Below are positions 28,052-36,773 of a stretch of DNA of 64,000 bases, in pieces. The translations under genes and the position numbers were made by a program. How positions within the stretch are numbered: position 1 is the first letter of the stretch; each line of letters opens with the position of its first letter. The notes beneath the pieces are model-generated. The model did not search any database, was not told the origin of the DNA, and saw nothing but the letters and a program-made list of their open reading frames with translations. Source of the DNA: Candidatus Manganitrophaceae bacterium (lineage in GTDB: Bacteria > Nitrospirota > Nitrospiria > SBBL01 > Manganitrophaceae); the NCBI GenBank assembly GCA_016200325.1, contig JACQEZ010000011.1, positions 124,001 to 188,000 of the forward strand, given 5' to 3'.

Positions 28052-29320
28052 TTGCCAGATCAAATACTCCCCCTCCAGATTGAAAAGCTCGTCCATGGCG
28101 GCGACGGCCTCGCTCGCCCGGAGGGGCGGGTGGTCTTCGTCCCCTTCACCATTCCGGGGGAAACGATTGAAGCGAGAATTGTCCGCCAGAAAAAGGAATA
28201 TGCCGAGGCGGAGATCGTCACGATTCTTACCCCCTCGCCGGAGCGGAGAGAGGCGCCGTGCCCCGTCTTCACGGTCTGCGGCGGCTGTCAGCTGCAGCAG
28301 CTGCCGGAAGAGGCGCAACTGCGCTATAAAGTCGAGGCGATGCAGGAGGTCTTGGCCCGCATCGGAAAGATCACGTCGGTCAATCTCCTCTCGGCCATCC
28401 CCTCTCCCTTCCCCTTTCACTATCGGACGCGAACCCAGTTAAAGGTCGCACGGGGGGAGATCGGCTATTATCGACAGAAAAGCCATGAGATCGTTTCGAT
28501 TGAGCGCTGCCCGTTGCTGATCGCACCGTTGAATGCGGCGCTGGAGGCGATGCTCCGGTCGCTGCAACGGGACCGGCTCGAGGAGATCGAGCTTCAAGCG
28601 GTCCCCGCCGGCGACTTTTTGGTTGTCCTCCGGGGCGATCAATTTCCGCACGACCGCGGGGAGCAATTCTACGAGAGCGCACGGCAAGCGCTCCCGTTAA
28701 AAGGGGTGGTCGTCGGCAACCGGCGGGGCTGGCATATTTTTGGAGAGAATTTCCTGATCGACACCCTGCAGGAGAAGCGCTTCCGAATCAGCGAACGGGC
28801 TTTCTCGCAGGTGAACCCCGCCGTGAACCGTCTCCTGGTGGAGCGGGTGCTGAAATGGTCGGCGCCGACCGCAAGCGATCGGATCTTGGAGCTCTACAGC
28901 GGAATCGGCAATTTTACCCTCTTTCTGGCGGAGCGGGCGGGGGCCGTCACCGCCGTCGAAGGAAACCGCGCCGCCATCGAAGATGCGCGATGGAACCTCC
29001 AGAGCGCCGGCCTCGAGAACGTCACCCTTCAGACCGCCTCCGCACAAGAGGGGATGCGACGCGCCATCAAAGAAGAGGCGGGGTTCAGCCAGATCTTCCT
29101 CGACCCGCCGCGTGAAGGGGCCGGAAAACCGGTCATGGAAGGGATCGCCACCCTCGCCCCCGAAAAAGTCATCTACCTCTCCTGCGATCCGGCCACCTTC
29201 GCGCGGGACGCGCGGGTCCTGCTCGATCGAGGCTATGAGATAACGCGGCTCCAGCCGTTTGACATGTTTCCACAAACGGGACACCTGGAATTGCTGGCCG
29301 AGATGAGAAGAAAGAGATGA
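28052..29320 (+). CDS. RlmD/RumA-type 23S rRNA (uracil-5-)-methyltransferase
   Basis: 422 residues. The N-terminal TRAM domain (LQIEKLVHGGDGLARPEGRV) is followed by the [4Fe-4S] cysteines CPVFTVCGGC. The C-terminal SAM methyltransferase fold has LELYSGIGNFTLFLA, the LDPPREG motif and the catalytic SCDPATFARD. It methylates a uracil in 23S rRNA (U1939 or U747 type; not distinguishable here). Starts at TTG 28052, ten bases after ntrX. Its grouping with the regulators may be positional only. Confidence 0.9.
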   Translation: MPDQILPLQIEKLVHGGDGLARPEGRVVFVPFTIPGETIEARIVRQKKEYAEAEIVTILTPSPERREAPCPVFTVCGGCQLQQLPEEAQLRYKVEAMQEVLARIGKITSVNLLSAIPSPFPFHYRTRTQLKVARGEIGYYRQKSHEIVSIERCPLLIAPLNAALEAMLRSLQRDRLEEIELQAVPAGDFLVVLRGDQFPHDRGEQFYESARQALPLKGVVVGNRRGWHIFGENFLIDTLQEKRFRISERAFSQVNPAVNRLLVERVLKWSAPTASDRILELYSGIGNFTLFLAERAGAVTAVEGNRAAIEDARWNLQSAGLENVTLQTASAQEGMRRAIKEEAGFSQIFLDPPREGAGKPVMEGIATLAPEKVIYLSCDPATFARDARVLLDRGYEITRLQPFDMFPQTGHLELLAEMRRKR

Positions 29321-29380
29321 GAGAGGCGGGGGAGATCCACTTCGGCGTCCTGCCGCTGCAGACTTTGACCGAGATTGTGT

Positions 29381-31771
29381 CTAACCGCTGAAAATTTCCG
29401 GCCGGGCCGGGAAGGTAATCGCCCGTCGAAGTACACTCAGCGTCGATTCTTTTAACGTCTTAAACGGCTTGAACTCCACCCTTGGCTCGGTGATCTTCCC
29501 CTTTACTTCAAAATAAGAAGCGATAAACATCTTATCCTGGCCGAGGAGGATTGGTCCAAGGAGCGGAATCTTTCGAAGGATATCGTCGACGAGCCGAAAG
29601 ACCTGTACCCCCATCAACAGATCGAGCCGATCTTTTCCGAGATCAATCTCGCCGTCGGAGATGACCCGGACATCCCGTCCATAGAGGACGGTATTGTACA
29701 ATGTCACCTTTCCCTGGTTGATGCCGAGCGTCCCGGAAAAGGCGTCATACACGATCCCCTTGGCATTCAACTCAGGGAGGCTCCTCAGGTTCATCAATGA
29801 AAAAATGTTGGCGAGCGTCTTAAATCGGTAAATCGTCCCCTTCTCCAAATAGACCACCAGCTTCCCTTTGAGGTTGCTCTTAAAATCTTGGAACGTCCGC
29901 CCCTCCGTATTAAGACCGCCGGCGATCAGCGCCCGCCCCGACATCACCGGACGCGCGTCGGAACGCTCCCAGTCTTTAAAGAAGGCGCCGACGTTAATCT
30001 CCCTTAAATCGGGGATCAGCGCCAGAGCATACCCGCCGTCGGGCCGATAATAAATCTGCGCGAAGTTCGCCCTGAACCGTCCCTCTTCAAAAACAGCCTC
30101 GGTCTCTTGGAACTCCAGCACCCCGCCCCGGTAGGTCAGCGCGCTTTTGCATTTAAAGAAATCAAATCCTTTTATTTTGAGGCGGTCAATCTGGATCAGC
30201 CCGACGGCATATCCCTTTCCCTCGGACGGCGTGGGGGCTCCTTTCTCTTCTTTTGGAACTCCCTTTTTTGGGATTGCTTTTGAAGAGGAGCCCTGATCTT
30301 CCGGCAGCGTCGATCGGATGGCATCCCAGTCGAGGGTGGTCGCGCGCAGGTCGAATTCTATCCCTTGTCTGCGGAGATCGGGCATCCGACCGGTCGCCTT
30401 GAGTTGGGCATCGCCCCAAGCCCCCTCGGCCGACTCGATGACGAGAAGTCTTCCTTCCACGCGGCCGGTCGCTTTGATCTTTCGAATCGGTTCGAACGCG
30501 CGAAAGGGGGTGAATGTCCCCTCTTGCAAGCGGAACTGTCCTTTGAAATCGACTGCGGAAAGATTGTGGAGCGGGATGCTGATCGCAAGCGTTGCATCGA
30601 TGAACCCCTGCGCCTTCGTCTCCTTCAGCCAGATCCTTTGAAATCGCTCGGCGAGCACTTCCGACAAATCCGGAACGGCAACCCGGCCGGCAGTGTCAAT
30701 GTCGATCCGAGGGTCTGAAAAGAGGGAGAGGAGCTGTCCGGAGGTCGTTGGAAGGGTTGAATGATTCAGCCGGCTGTTCTGAAAGGCGAAAGTACCCTTT
30801 TGATGATTGTAACGCCACGCGGCCTGCTCGACCTGAAGAGGGGAGATCGCTTCATCGAGGATGACGGAGAGGCCGTTCGATGCTCCCTCTAACTGAAATA
30901 GATCGGAACGAAGGAGACGTTCGAGAGAGGGTAAATCGGCGCTCTCTCCGTCTATCTTAAAATGGCTCTCCTCGGTAAAAAAGGAGGGGACCGACTCGGG
31001 CAGATAAGGTTTGATCAGAGAGGAATCAAACGAAACGAGGGAGACGGCCAGGTGGGCGAGCGGTCGTCTGATCCGAAAGAAGCCCCCCCCTTCGATCGTC
31101 CCCTCTACTTTCACCCCGGTCGGCTTTTCAGGCAGATCGCTTCGCCAGACAGCGGGGCTCTCGACCCGCACGAGGACCCGGCCGTTGAGGGGAGGGTGCT
31201 CCACTTTTGCATCGACCCCCTCCGCAGTCCATTGAATCGATTGATTCGAGAGGTGAGCCGACTTTTTCGGAGGGATACGGTCGGTCAGGAAGACGGTCCC
31301 CTTTTGAATAAGGAAGAAGCCCGATCGAAGCTGAACCGTCCATCCCCTCTCTTTTTCTGATTTCTTTTTCGAGAGAAAATCGTCGAAATTCCACGTCCCG
31401 TCTTGATCCCGGACCAGATCGACGACCGGCCTGACCAGCCGGACCTCTTTAATGATGAACTGCCGCCTAATGAGGGGAAGGAGCTGAAAGCCGATCTGAA
31501 TTTCTTCGGCCTGTGCAAACCCTCCCGCTCCCCCGGCCGACCCGACGGCAACGCCAATAAATCGAAGCTCAGGACCGGTGAGAAAAGAGATCCGAAGTTG
31601 ATCGATGGAAAGGGGCCGTCCGGTAGTATTCTGAAACCGCTCCGTGAGGGAAGGAATCCATCGATTGAGGGTAATCCATGAGGGGAGGACAAACAGGACA
31701 GACGAGAGCGCCAGCAAAAAGACAGCGACCCAAAGCGGACTCTTTTTCTCTCTCCCCAACCCTGATTTCAT
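29381..31771 (-). CDS. AsmA-family protein
   Basis: 796 residues with one N-terminal transmembrane helix (SPLWVAVFLLALSSVLFVL) and a long periplasmic beta-rich body. The AsmA N-terminal block is seen in TGRPLSIDQLRISFLTGPEL and WNFDDFLSKKK. The C-terminal AsmA-like region has SLMNLRSLPELNAKGI, DAFSGTLGINQGKVT and VFRLVDDILRKIPLLGPILL. Family members help lipid or outer-membrane homeostasis. The start codon lies well inside the BON gene in another frame; this start is required to keep the helix. Confidence 0.87.
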   Translation of the reverse strand: MKSGLGREKKSPLWVAVFLLALSSVLFVLPSWITLNRWIPSLTERFQNTTGRPLSIDQLRISFLTGPELRFIGVAVGSAGGAGGFAQAEEIQIGFQLLPLIRRQFIIKEVRLVRPVVDLVRDQDGTWNFDDFLSKKKSEKERGWTVQLRSGFFLIQKGTVFLTDRIPPKKSAHLSNQSIQWTAEGVDAKVEHPPLNGRVLVRVESPAVWRSDLPEKPTGVKVEGTIEGGGFFRIRRPLAHLAVSLVSFDSSLIKPYLPESVPSFFTEESHFKIDGESADLPSLERLLRSDLFQLEGASNGLSVILDEAISPLQVEQAAWRYNHQKGTFAFQNSRLNHSTLPTTSGQLLSLFSDPRIDIDTAGRVAVPDLSEVLAERFQRIWLKETKAQGFIDATLAISIPLHNLSAVDFKGQFRLQEGTFTPFRAFEPIRKIKATGRVEGRLLVIESAEGAWGDAQLKATGRMPDLRRQGIEFDLRATTLDWDAIRSTLPEDQGSSSKAIPKKGVPKEEKGAPTPSEGKGYAVGLIQIDRLKIKGFDFFKCKSALTYRGGVLEFQETEAVFEEGRFRANFAQIYYRPDGGYALALIPDLREINVGAFFKDWERSDARPVMSGRALIAGGLNTEGRTFQDFKSNLKGKLVVYLEKGTIYRFKTLANIFSLMNLRSLPELNAKGIVYDAFSGTLGINQGKVTLYNTVLYGRDVRVISDGEIDLGKDRLDLLMGVQVFRLVDDILRKIPLLGPILLGQDKMFIASYFEVKGKITEPRVEFKPFKTLKESTLSVLRRAITFPARPEIFSG

Positions 31772-32087
31772 TCTTGATCGGGAGATTTCCTCCCGCCCGG
31801 GTGGCCACCTCCGCAACCTTCTTCTTCTGTGTCTCCGAATCGACCCGTCCTTTTAAGGAGATCTTTCCCTCCTCGACATGGACCTCGACCGGCTGATCCT
31901 CCAGCGTCGGCTCAGTCGCCATCAGCGCTTGAATCTTCGTTTCTAAGGCGGCATCCTGGGCGATAACGGCCGCCGGTTTTTGGGGCGGCGCCCCCGCACA
32001 TCGCACAAGAAGAAATCCGGCGAGGAGCAACACCGCCCCTCGCCGGATGATGGACCGAACGATCGGCTGAAATATCAGCCGACCCAT
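31569..32087 (-). CDS. BON-domain envelope protein, overlapping the AsmA gene
   Basis: 172 residues from the ATG at 32087. A hydrophobic signal (GAVLLLAGFLLVRCAGAPP) resembles a lipoprotein signal, but Arg at position -1 of the Cys is atypical. A BON domain follows (about residues 48-105): DQPVEVHVEEGKISLKGRV, then the final strand IKNEIRV. BON domains bind membranes or outer-membrane partners. After the domain the frame continues ~65 residues of Cys/Pro/Ser-rich sequence that is simply the AsmA gene read in another frame; no frame stops earlier. The real protein may end sooner if an indel is present. Confidence 0.7.
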   Translation of the reverse strand: MGRLIFQPIVRSIIRRGAVLLLAGFLLVRCAGAPPQKPAAVIAQDAALETKIQALMATEPTLEDQPVEVHVEEGKISLKGRVDSETQKKKVAEVATRAGGNLPIKNEIRVGEREKESALGRCLFAGALVCPVCPPLMDYPQSMDSFPHGAVSEYYRTAPFHRSTSDLFSHRS

Positions 32088-32149
32088 TTTCCAAACCATC
32101 TGATAAATGTGACCCATGGCGCAATACAGCCGGCCGATGCGGGGGTCTT

Positions 32150-32311
32150 CTATGGACGTGGAGGTCCGCTGACGGTCCGGCCGCTGACGAGTTGGAAAAC
32201 CAAAAGCACGGCGGCGATCACCAAAAGAGCATGGATCAATCCTCCGGCCACGTGCAGGCTAAATCCAAGCGCCCAGAGAATTAACAAAATCACAAAAAGT
32301 GTCCAAAGCAT
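32150..32311 (-). CDS. Small two-helix membrane protein (lmo0937/DUF5670 type)
   Basis: 53 residues: MLWTLFVILLILWALGF, then a Gly turn (HVAGG) and a second helix LIHALLVIAAVLLVFQLV. This is the pattern of the lmo0937 family of tiny membrane proteins, of unknown, possibly stress-related, function. The start at 32311 has AAGGAG six bases upstream; a longer frame from 32383 has none. Confidence 0.8.
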   Translation of the reverse strand: MLWTLFVILLILWALGFSLHVAGGLIHALLVIAAVLLVFQLVSGRTVSGPPRP

Positions 32312-32522
32312 AGCGATCTCCTTTTCGGTTACGTGAACATGCCGAATAATAGTGCAAATGGAATGCCGCTCTATCTGGTGCATGTTTTTTCAGATACTCG
32401 GATGGCAGGGCAAGGTTTTTCCCTCATCCTGCAAAAGGGTGCAGAAAGAATTCTATTCTCAGGCTTGGGCTTGAGCTTGGCTTGTTTTAGAAGAAGTGAT
32501 GCCGCTCCACAGAAAGGGCTCG

Positions 32523-32775
32523 ATGTGTTTTCACACGGAATATCTTCGGTTCGAAACACGGAAGAAGCGGAAGGACATCAACATCACCGCCGATGAGGAA
32601 AAGGCGATTCAGAAAAGCGGCATCTCGGAGGGGATGGTACTCGTCTCGCGATGCATATCACCGCCGCGTTTATGTCAACGATGCGGAGGAGGTCCTCATC
32701 GCAGATCAAGTCTATGATGCGGAGTTTGACGGGCGGCGACGAAAGCGGGTGATCATCAAGGTCATGGGAGAGTAG
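32523..32775 (+). pseudogene. yjbQ: Decayed yjbQ (UPF0047) remnant with frameshifts and internal deletion
   Basis: The first frame reads MCFHTEYLRFETRKKRKDIN and ...KSGISEGMVLVS, like the start of YjbQ family proteins. One base is then missing and AMHITAA follows in the second frame (about 32650-32670). A second one-base loss leads to VYVNDAEEVLIAD, and this joins directly to the family C-terminus QVYDAEFDGRRRKRVIIKVMGE (last 22 residues, given here only as a description of its ends: QVYDAEFDG to IIKVMGE). About 60 residues between LIAD and the C-terminus are gone, including the conserved His-rich middle. It cannot make a full-length product. Confidence 0.8.
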
Positions 32776-32803
32776 CAACGCCGCGGCCTTCGCAGCCAAA
32801 AAA

Positions 32804-33508
32804 TTACTGCGCCTTGATTGGATAGATATAATAGAGCATCACATAAGTGGTCGTGCTCGTCACCAACGCGATGACATAGAGCAGCATGGTAAAGGCTCCC
32901 ATCTTCCGATGGCGGGTCGCCGCATCGGGCATCCACTTTTCAATCCCCCGCTCCAGGAAAAGGACGGCAGCGACCAAGCCGAAGCCTGATGCATAGACGA
33001 GAAACCGCGCCATCGATCCCCAGCGAACCACCGCAACCCCGCCGAAGAAGACCCCCGCCCCCGCCAAGGTATAGTTAAACCCCTTGTTTCCCATCTGGAG
33101 GGTTCCCGCTTTTAGATAGCGCTCTTTCCCCTTTTTAAAAGAAGAGCGAAAACCGAGGATGATCATATAAATCGCCAAAACCAGGCCGATCGAGATCACC
33201 AGGATATGGATCGTCAGCATCGGCGTGAAGATATAGGAGTAGACCCAGTCGGGTCCGCCGAACCCCTCCTTCCCTTCCAACGACAGCGCCCCCAGGCCGC
33301 GCGCAAGATAGTAGATAGTGAAGTAGCCGAGCATCGCCACCATCCCCCAGAGCGTCACCAGATGGTGGTGTTGTCCCTGATGCTTCTTGGCTGTATACCA
33401 ACCATAGATAAAGAGAAGGGTAAACAGCCAGGCCATGACCGAGGAGATGTCGGCGCCCAAGGTCCCATAGGGTGAGAGAAAACCGGGTGTGGTCAGAAAC
33501 TCTTTCAT
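32804..33508 (-). CDS. Multi-pass membrane protein, DUF420-like
   Basis: 234 residues with about five or six transmembrane helices. Several His residues sit at helix ends, including KKHQGQHHHLVTLWGM and LTIHILVISIG. The pattern resembles DUF420/CtaM-like proteins that accompany heme-copper oxidases, but no oxidase gene is near. ATG 33508 is chosen because AAGGAG lies six bases upstream; a start at 33523 would put that site inside the gene. Function uncertain. Confidence 0.65.
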   Translation of the reverse strand: MKEFLTTPGFLSPYGTLGADISSVMAWLFTLLFIYGWYTAKKHQGQHHHLVTLWGMVAMLGYFTIYYLARGLGALSLEGKEGFGGPDWVYSYIFTPMLTIHILVISIGLVLAIYMIILGFRSSFKKGKERYLKAGTLQMGNKGFNYTLAGAGVFFGGVAVVRWGSMARFLVYASGFGLVAAVLFLERGIEKWMPDAATRHRKMGAFTMLLYVIALVTSTTTYVMLYYIYPIKAQ

Positions 33509-33547
33509 GGTGCGCTCCTTCATTTCTTTAGTGCGTCTGTTTCGATG

Positions 33548-34525
33548 CTACTTTCGCGCGGTTAAAACGGTGTTTCGCTCAATCTCGGTGATCGTATGAA
33601 ATCCTGCCTTCTCCAGCCAGCCGCGGATCTCCGAGCCTGGAAAGCAGCGCCCCTTCTCCGTATAGACCAACAGGTGGATCGAGAAGACGGCGTTCCATCC
33701 GGGCTCCGAGAGATCTTCGTTCAGGAACATATCCTTCACAATGATCAGCCCGCCGGGGTTCACGGCGCCGGAGAGCTTCTGAAACAGGGCCGCATTCTCC
33801 TTGGAAGTCTGATAGTGAAGGATGTCGGAGAGGAAGACGACGTCGAACGTCCCGGGAAGCGGGTCGCGGTTGAAATTGCCGCCGGCCAGGTGAATTCGAT
33901 CGGAGAGCTTCTCTTTCTCAACATTTTTCTCCGTCGTCACCAACGTCTGCGGCAGATCGAAGAGGGTCACCTGAAGCTGCGGATAGCGCTTTGAAAAGGC
34001 GATTGAGAAGGTGCCGGCCCCGCCGCCGACGTCGAGAAAGGTCTGATAGGAAGAGAGGTCAAGCCGCTCCGCAAGGGAGGGGGCGACCCGCTTCGCCATC
34101 CGATCAAGCACCCGCAAGATTTTTGCGCCGATCTCGGGACGGTTCATGAAGATGTTTCCGGTCACCGGCGGCCGTCCCGTCCGGACGATCTCTTCGAGCT
34201 TCCCCCACGCCTCCCACTCTTCGTCCTGCAGGAGCATCAGTTCGCCCATATAAAACGGACTTGTTTTGACGAGAAATTCGGCGACCGCGGGGGTGTTGGC
34301 ATAGCGCACCCCTTCGCGTTTGAGCAGACCGATCGACACCAATGCATCGAGGAGGCGCTCCAGGCTGGAAGGGTCTGCCTGAACCGTCGATGCGATCTCC
34401 CCCGCTGTCTTGGGGCCACTTCCCAAAGGGGTATAGAGGTCGAGCTTCACGGAGGTCAAAAAAATCTTTGCCTCCCAGTAATAGCCCAGCTGGAAGAGAG
34501 ACGGTACCGAAATTTCCCGACCCAT
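33548..34525 (-). CDS. SAM-dependent O-methyltransferase (acetylserotonin/hydroxyneurosporene type)
   Basis: 325 residues. An N-terminal dimerisation/winged-helix domain (KTAGEIASTVQADPSSLERL, LVSIGLLKREG) is followed by a class I methyltransferase domain. The SAM-binding loop is FLDVGGGAGTFSIAF, with DLPQTLVTTEKN and the FLSDILHYQTSKENA block where O-methyltransferases carry the catalytic His (SDILHY). The substrate is unknown; relatives act on phenolics, carotenoids or bacteriochlorophyll precursors. It starts 40 bases upstream of nothing co-directional except the DUF420-like gene, so the two may be one unit. Confidence 0.82.
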   Translation of the reverse strand: MGREISVPSLFQLGYYWEAKIFLTSVKLDLYTPLGSGPKTAGEIASTVQADPSSLERLLDALVSIGLLKREGVRYANTPAVAEFLVKTSPFYMGELMLLQDEEWEAWGKLEEIVRTGRPPVTGNIFMNRPEIGAKILRVLDRMAKRVAPSLAERLDLSSYQTFLDVGGGAGTFSIAFSKRYPQLQVTLFDLPQTLVTTEKNVEKEKLSDRIHLAGGNFNRDPLPGTFDVVFLSDILHYQTSKENAALFQKLSGAVNPGGLIIVKDMFLNEDLSEPGWNAVFSIHLLVYTEKGRCFPGSEIRGWLEKAGFHTITEIERNTVLTARK

Positions 34526-34704
34526 TGACCCCCCCTTTTTAGAACAGGCCGAGTATATCGGGGAAGAAAACAAAGGTCAAGATCAGAAGCAGGTCACGTG
34601 GAGCGCGTGGAGAATGAGAATGGAGGAATGAAGATGAACAAAGAAGCGGTCGCAGAGCGGTGGAACCACCACCGAGTCATCGGTGCGGAGCGCATTCCCA
34701 AAAC

Positions 34705-36627
34705 TCACTTTACTTCAGTCGCCGGATATTTCTCCACCACGTTAAATTTCTCAATTTTCCAACGCTCCTTGTCGCGCTTCAATTTCCAAAAGAGAAGGGT
34801 CTTCTGAAAGGAGATTCCTTTCTCTTTCTGAAGCCGCGCCGTCTGCATCAAGGAGACGTCGGCTTCCTCCCCTCGGAGCTTCAGCTCATAAACCTCGAAA
34901 TGAACCTCGAGCGGCCGGGCCCCCTCAAAAAGCTCCGCCATCTGACGCTCCATCTCCCCTCCCTCCGCAAGATCCGCCTTCTGACCCCTCCAATCTTGGT
35001 TTTGATAAGCCTGGCGCTGCCGCTCAATCAATTCCCGAACCAGCTCTTCATTCGCCTTTGGTTTCGGCGGAACCACCTCAATCGGCCGAGATGGAGCCGG
35101 CCCAATGAGCGCGGCCGCCGGAGAGGGCGGGGCCGGCTTCTCAATCGGACTGACCGGCGGGCTGACCGGCGCCGGTTTGATCCGGGCCTGTTTCGGTTTT
35201 TTTGGGGATAAGGGGGTTGCCTCCTTGGCGGCGTCGTTCATCACGGGGGCAGGAGGCACGGGCGGGGGAAGCGGCGCGGAGGGGATCTCCTTGGCCGGGG
35301 ATGATTTCGAAGACCCTTCTTCGATCTGCGGAACGATCGGCTCCGTTTTCCCCGCGACGATCGGAGGAGGGGCCGGTGGCGGAGGAACCGGGGAAGAGGA
35401 CGAGAGCGACACACGCTCAAAGAGGGAGGGACGATAATAGAGCGAGAAGAAAAGAACCCCTAAAAATCCGGCGAGCAGCAGGCCAAAGAGCACCCACCAG
35501 ATCGGCTGCCAAGAGCGACGCGGCCTCTCCGCCGGAAGAACGCTTGTCCTTTCAGAATCGGTTCCGGCCGACGGCATCTCGACCGACAGAGGGGAAAGGG
35601 TTGAAATCGACGGCAATGAGATCACCTCCACCGATGCGGGTCGTGGGGGCGACGCCGGCGGGATCAGCATCAACGGCGGAGCATCGACCGATTGGATCGG
35701 CGACGGACGGGAGAGGACCACTTCGTTTGAGGAAACCCGGTCGAAGGATTTACCTTCTGCCTCGATCTCTTTTCCAAAAAAAGCCTGGATATAATTGGAG
35801 AGGTTGAGCCGAAGATAGTTGCGCTGTAAAATCGCCTCCAGCGCCCCTCGCATTTCTCCGGCCGTCTGGAAGCGGGCCGCCGGTTCCGCAGCGAGTCCCC
35901 GCATGAGAATCGACCGGACCGGCTCTGAAAGATACCCCCACGGCGACAGCCCCGGCTTGATCGGCTCGGGAACTTCCCCCAACAACTCACAGAGAATCGC
36001 CGACACCGCATAGAGGTCTTCCGCCGGATGCTCATGCGCCTCCTCCCGCTTCTCGACCACCGCTTCCGGGGCGCGATAGCGCGAGCGGACGGCAGACCGG
36101 GGATCTTCAAGCCAGCCGAGGCCGAAATCGCTGACATGGATGACGCCGTCATAGCTGATGAAGATCCGTTCGGGATGAAGCCCGCCATGAACAATCGGCG
36201 CCCCGGCGATCCGGTGCGCCGCATCGAGCGCCTCGACAATCTGTTGGACGATTAAAAGGGCCATCCCGGTCGGGATCGGAAGGGTTCGGCTTCGCGACAG
36301 AAGGGTCTGAAGTTTTTTTCCAAAAAGACAGGGCTGAATAAAGTAGGGGATGCCGTTGATCTCCCCCAGATCAACGACACGGACGATGTTCGGATGCCAG
36401 AGGACCGCCGCCCGCCGGGCCTCCCGCAGAAAACGGGCGACCCAGTCGGCCCGATGGATGACCAATGGATGAAGGCGTTTTAAAACAAAAAGATTATGGG
36501 GAGGGCTCTCAGTTTGTACAAGGTGACTCTCGAGGAAGGGACCCCGCTTCAGCGCGCGCAGAAGGCGGTAACCTCCGAAGAGGGGAAGGGTCTGACGGCG
36601 CGGGTTCTCTCCAATCACCTTCTGCAT
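34705..36627 (-). CDS. Membrane-bound Ser/Thr kinase-like protein, probable pseudokinase
   Basis: 640 residues. Residues ~20-270 are a protein kinase fold: Lys in LFVLKRLHP, Glu in FLREARRAAVL, the metal-binding DFG in VSDFGLGW, and the APE motif (YRAPEAVVEK). The catalytic loop reads HGGLHPERIF where active kinases have HRDLKPxN, so the catalytic Asp is missing, and the glycine loop is also poor. A helix (WWVLFGLLLAGFLGVLFFSL) and a long Pro/Ala-rich linker lead to a C-terminal ~110-residue SnoaL/NTF2-like extracytoplasmic domain. A TTG at 36639 is an alternative start. Confidence 0.8.
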   Translation of the reverse strand: MQKVIGENPRRQTLPLFGGYRLLRALKRGPFLESHLVQTESPPHNLFVLKRLHPLVIHRADWVARFLREARRAAVLWHPNIVRVVDLGEINGIPYFIQPCLFGKKLQTLLSRSRTLPIPTGMALLIVQQIVEALDAAHRIAGAPIVHGGLHPERIFISYDGVIHVSDFGLGWLEDPRSAVRSRYRAPEAVVEKREEAHEHPAEDLYAVSAILCELLGEVPEPIKPGLSPWGYLSEPVRSILMRGLAAEPAARFQTAGEMRGALEAILQRNYLRLNLSNYIQAFFGKEIEAEGKSFDRVSSNEVVLSRPSPIQSVDAPPLMLIPPASPPRPASVEVISLPSISTLSPLSVEMPSAGTDSERTSVLPAERPRRSWQPIWWVLFGLLLAGFLGVLFFSLYYRPSLFERVSLSSSSPVPPPPAPPPIVAGKTEPIVPQIEEGSSKSSPAKEIPSAPLPPPVPPAPVMNDAAKEATPLSPKKPKQARIKPAPVSPPVSPIEKPAPPSPAAALIGPAPSRPIEVVPPKPKANEELVRELIERQRQAYQNQDWRGQKADLAEGGEMERQMAELFEGARPLEVHFEVYELKLRGEEADVSLMQTARLQKEKGISFQKTLLFWKLKRDKERWKIEKFNVVEKYPATEVK

Positions 36628-36674
36628 CGCTACATCCAAATAAAGCCACCCTATACCCGAAGGGAGTCGATGTC

Positions 36675-36731
36675 AAGCATCTTTGCAACGGTCGCAAGCA
36701 TCTTCGCTGACATCTTCGCCTACATATTCGA
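36675..36731. repeat. Degenerate 12-bp tandem array upstream of the kinase-like gene
   Basis: Units AAGCATCTTTGC, AACGGTCGC (short), AAGCATCTTCGC, TGACATCTTCGC and CTACATATTCGA follow one another. It lies about 48 bases upstream of the kinase-like start on the minus strand. Confidence 0.55.
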
Positions 36732-36773
36732 AAGACCGATCCCGGCCCGGTCAACCGGACGATCGACGGAGGT

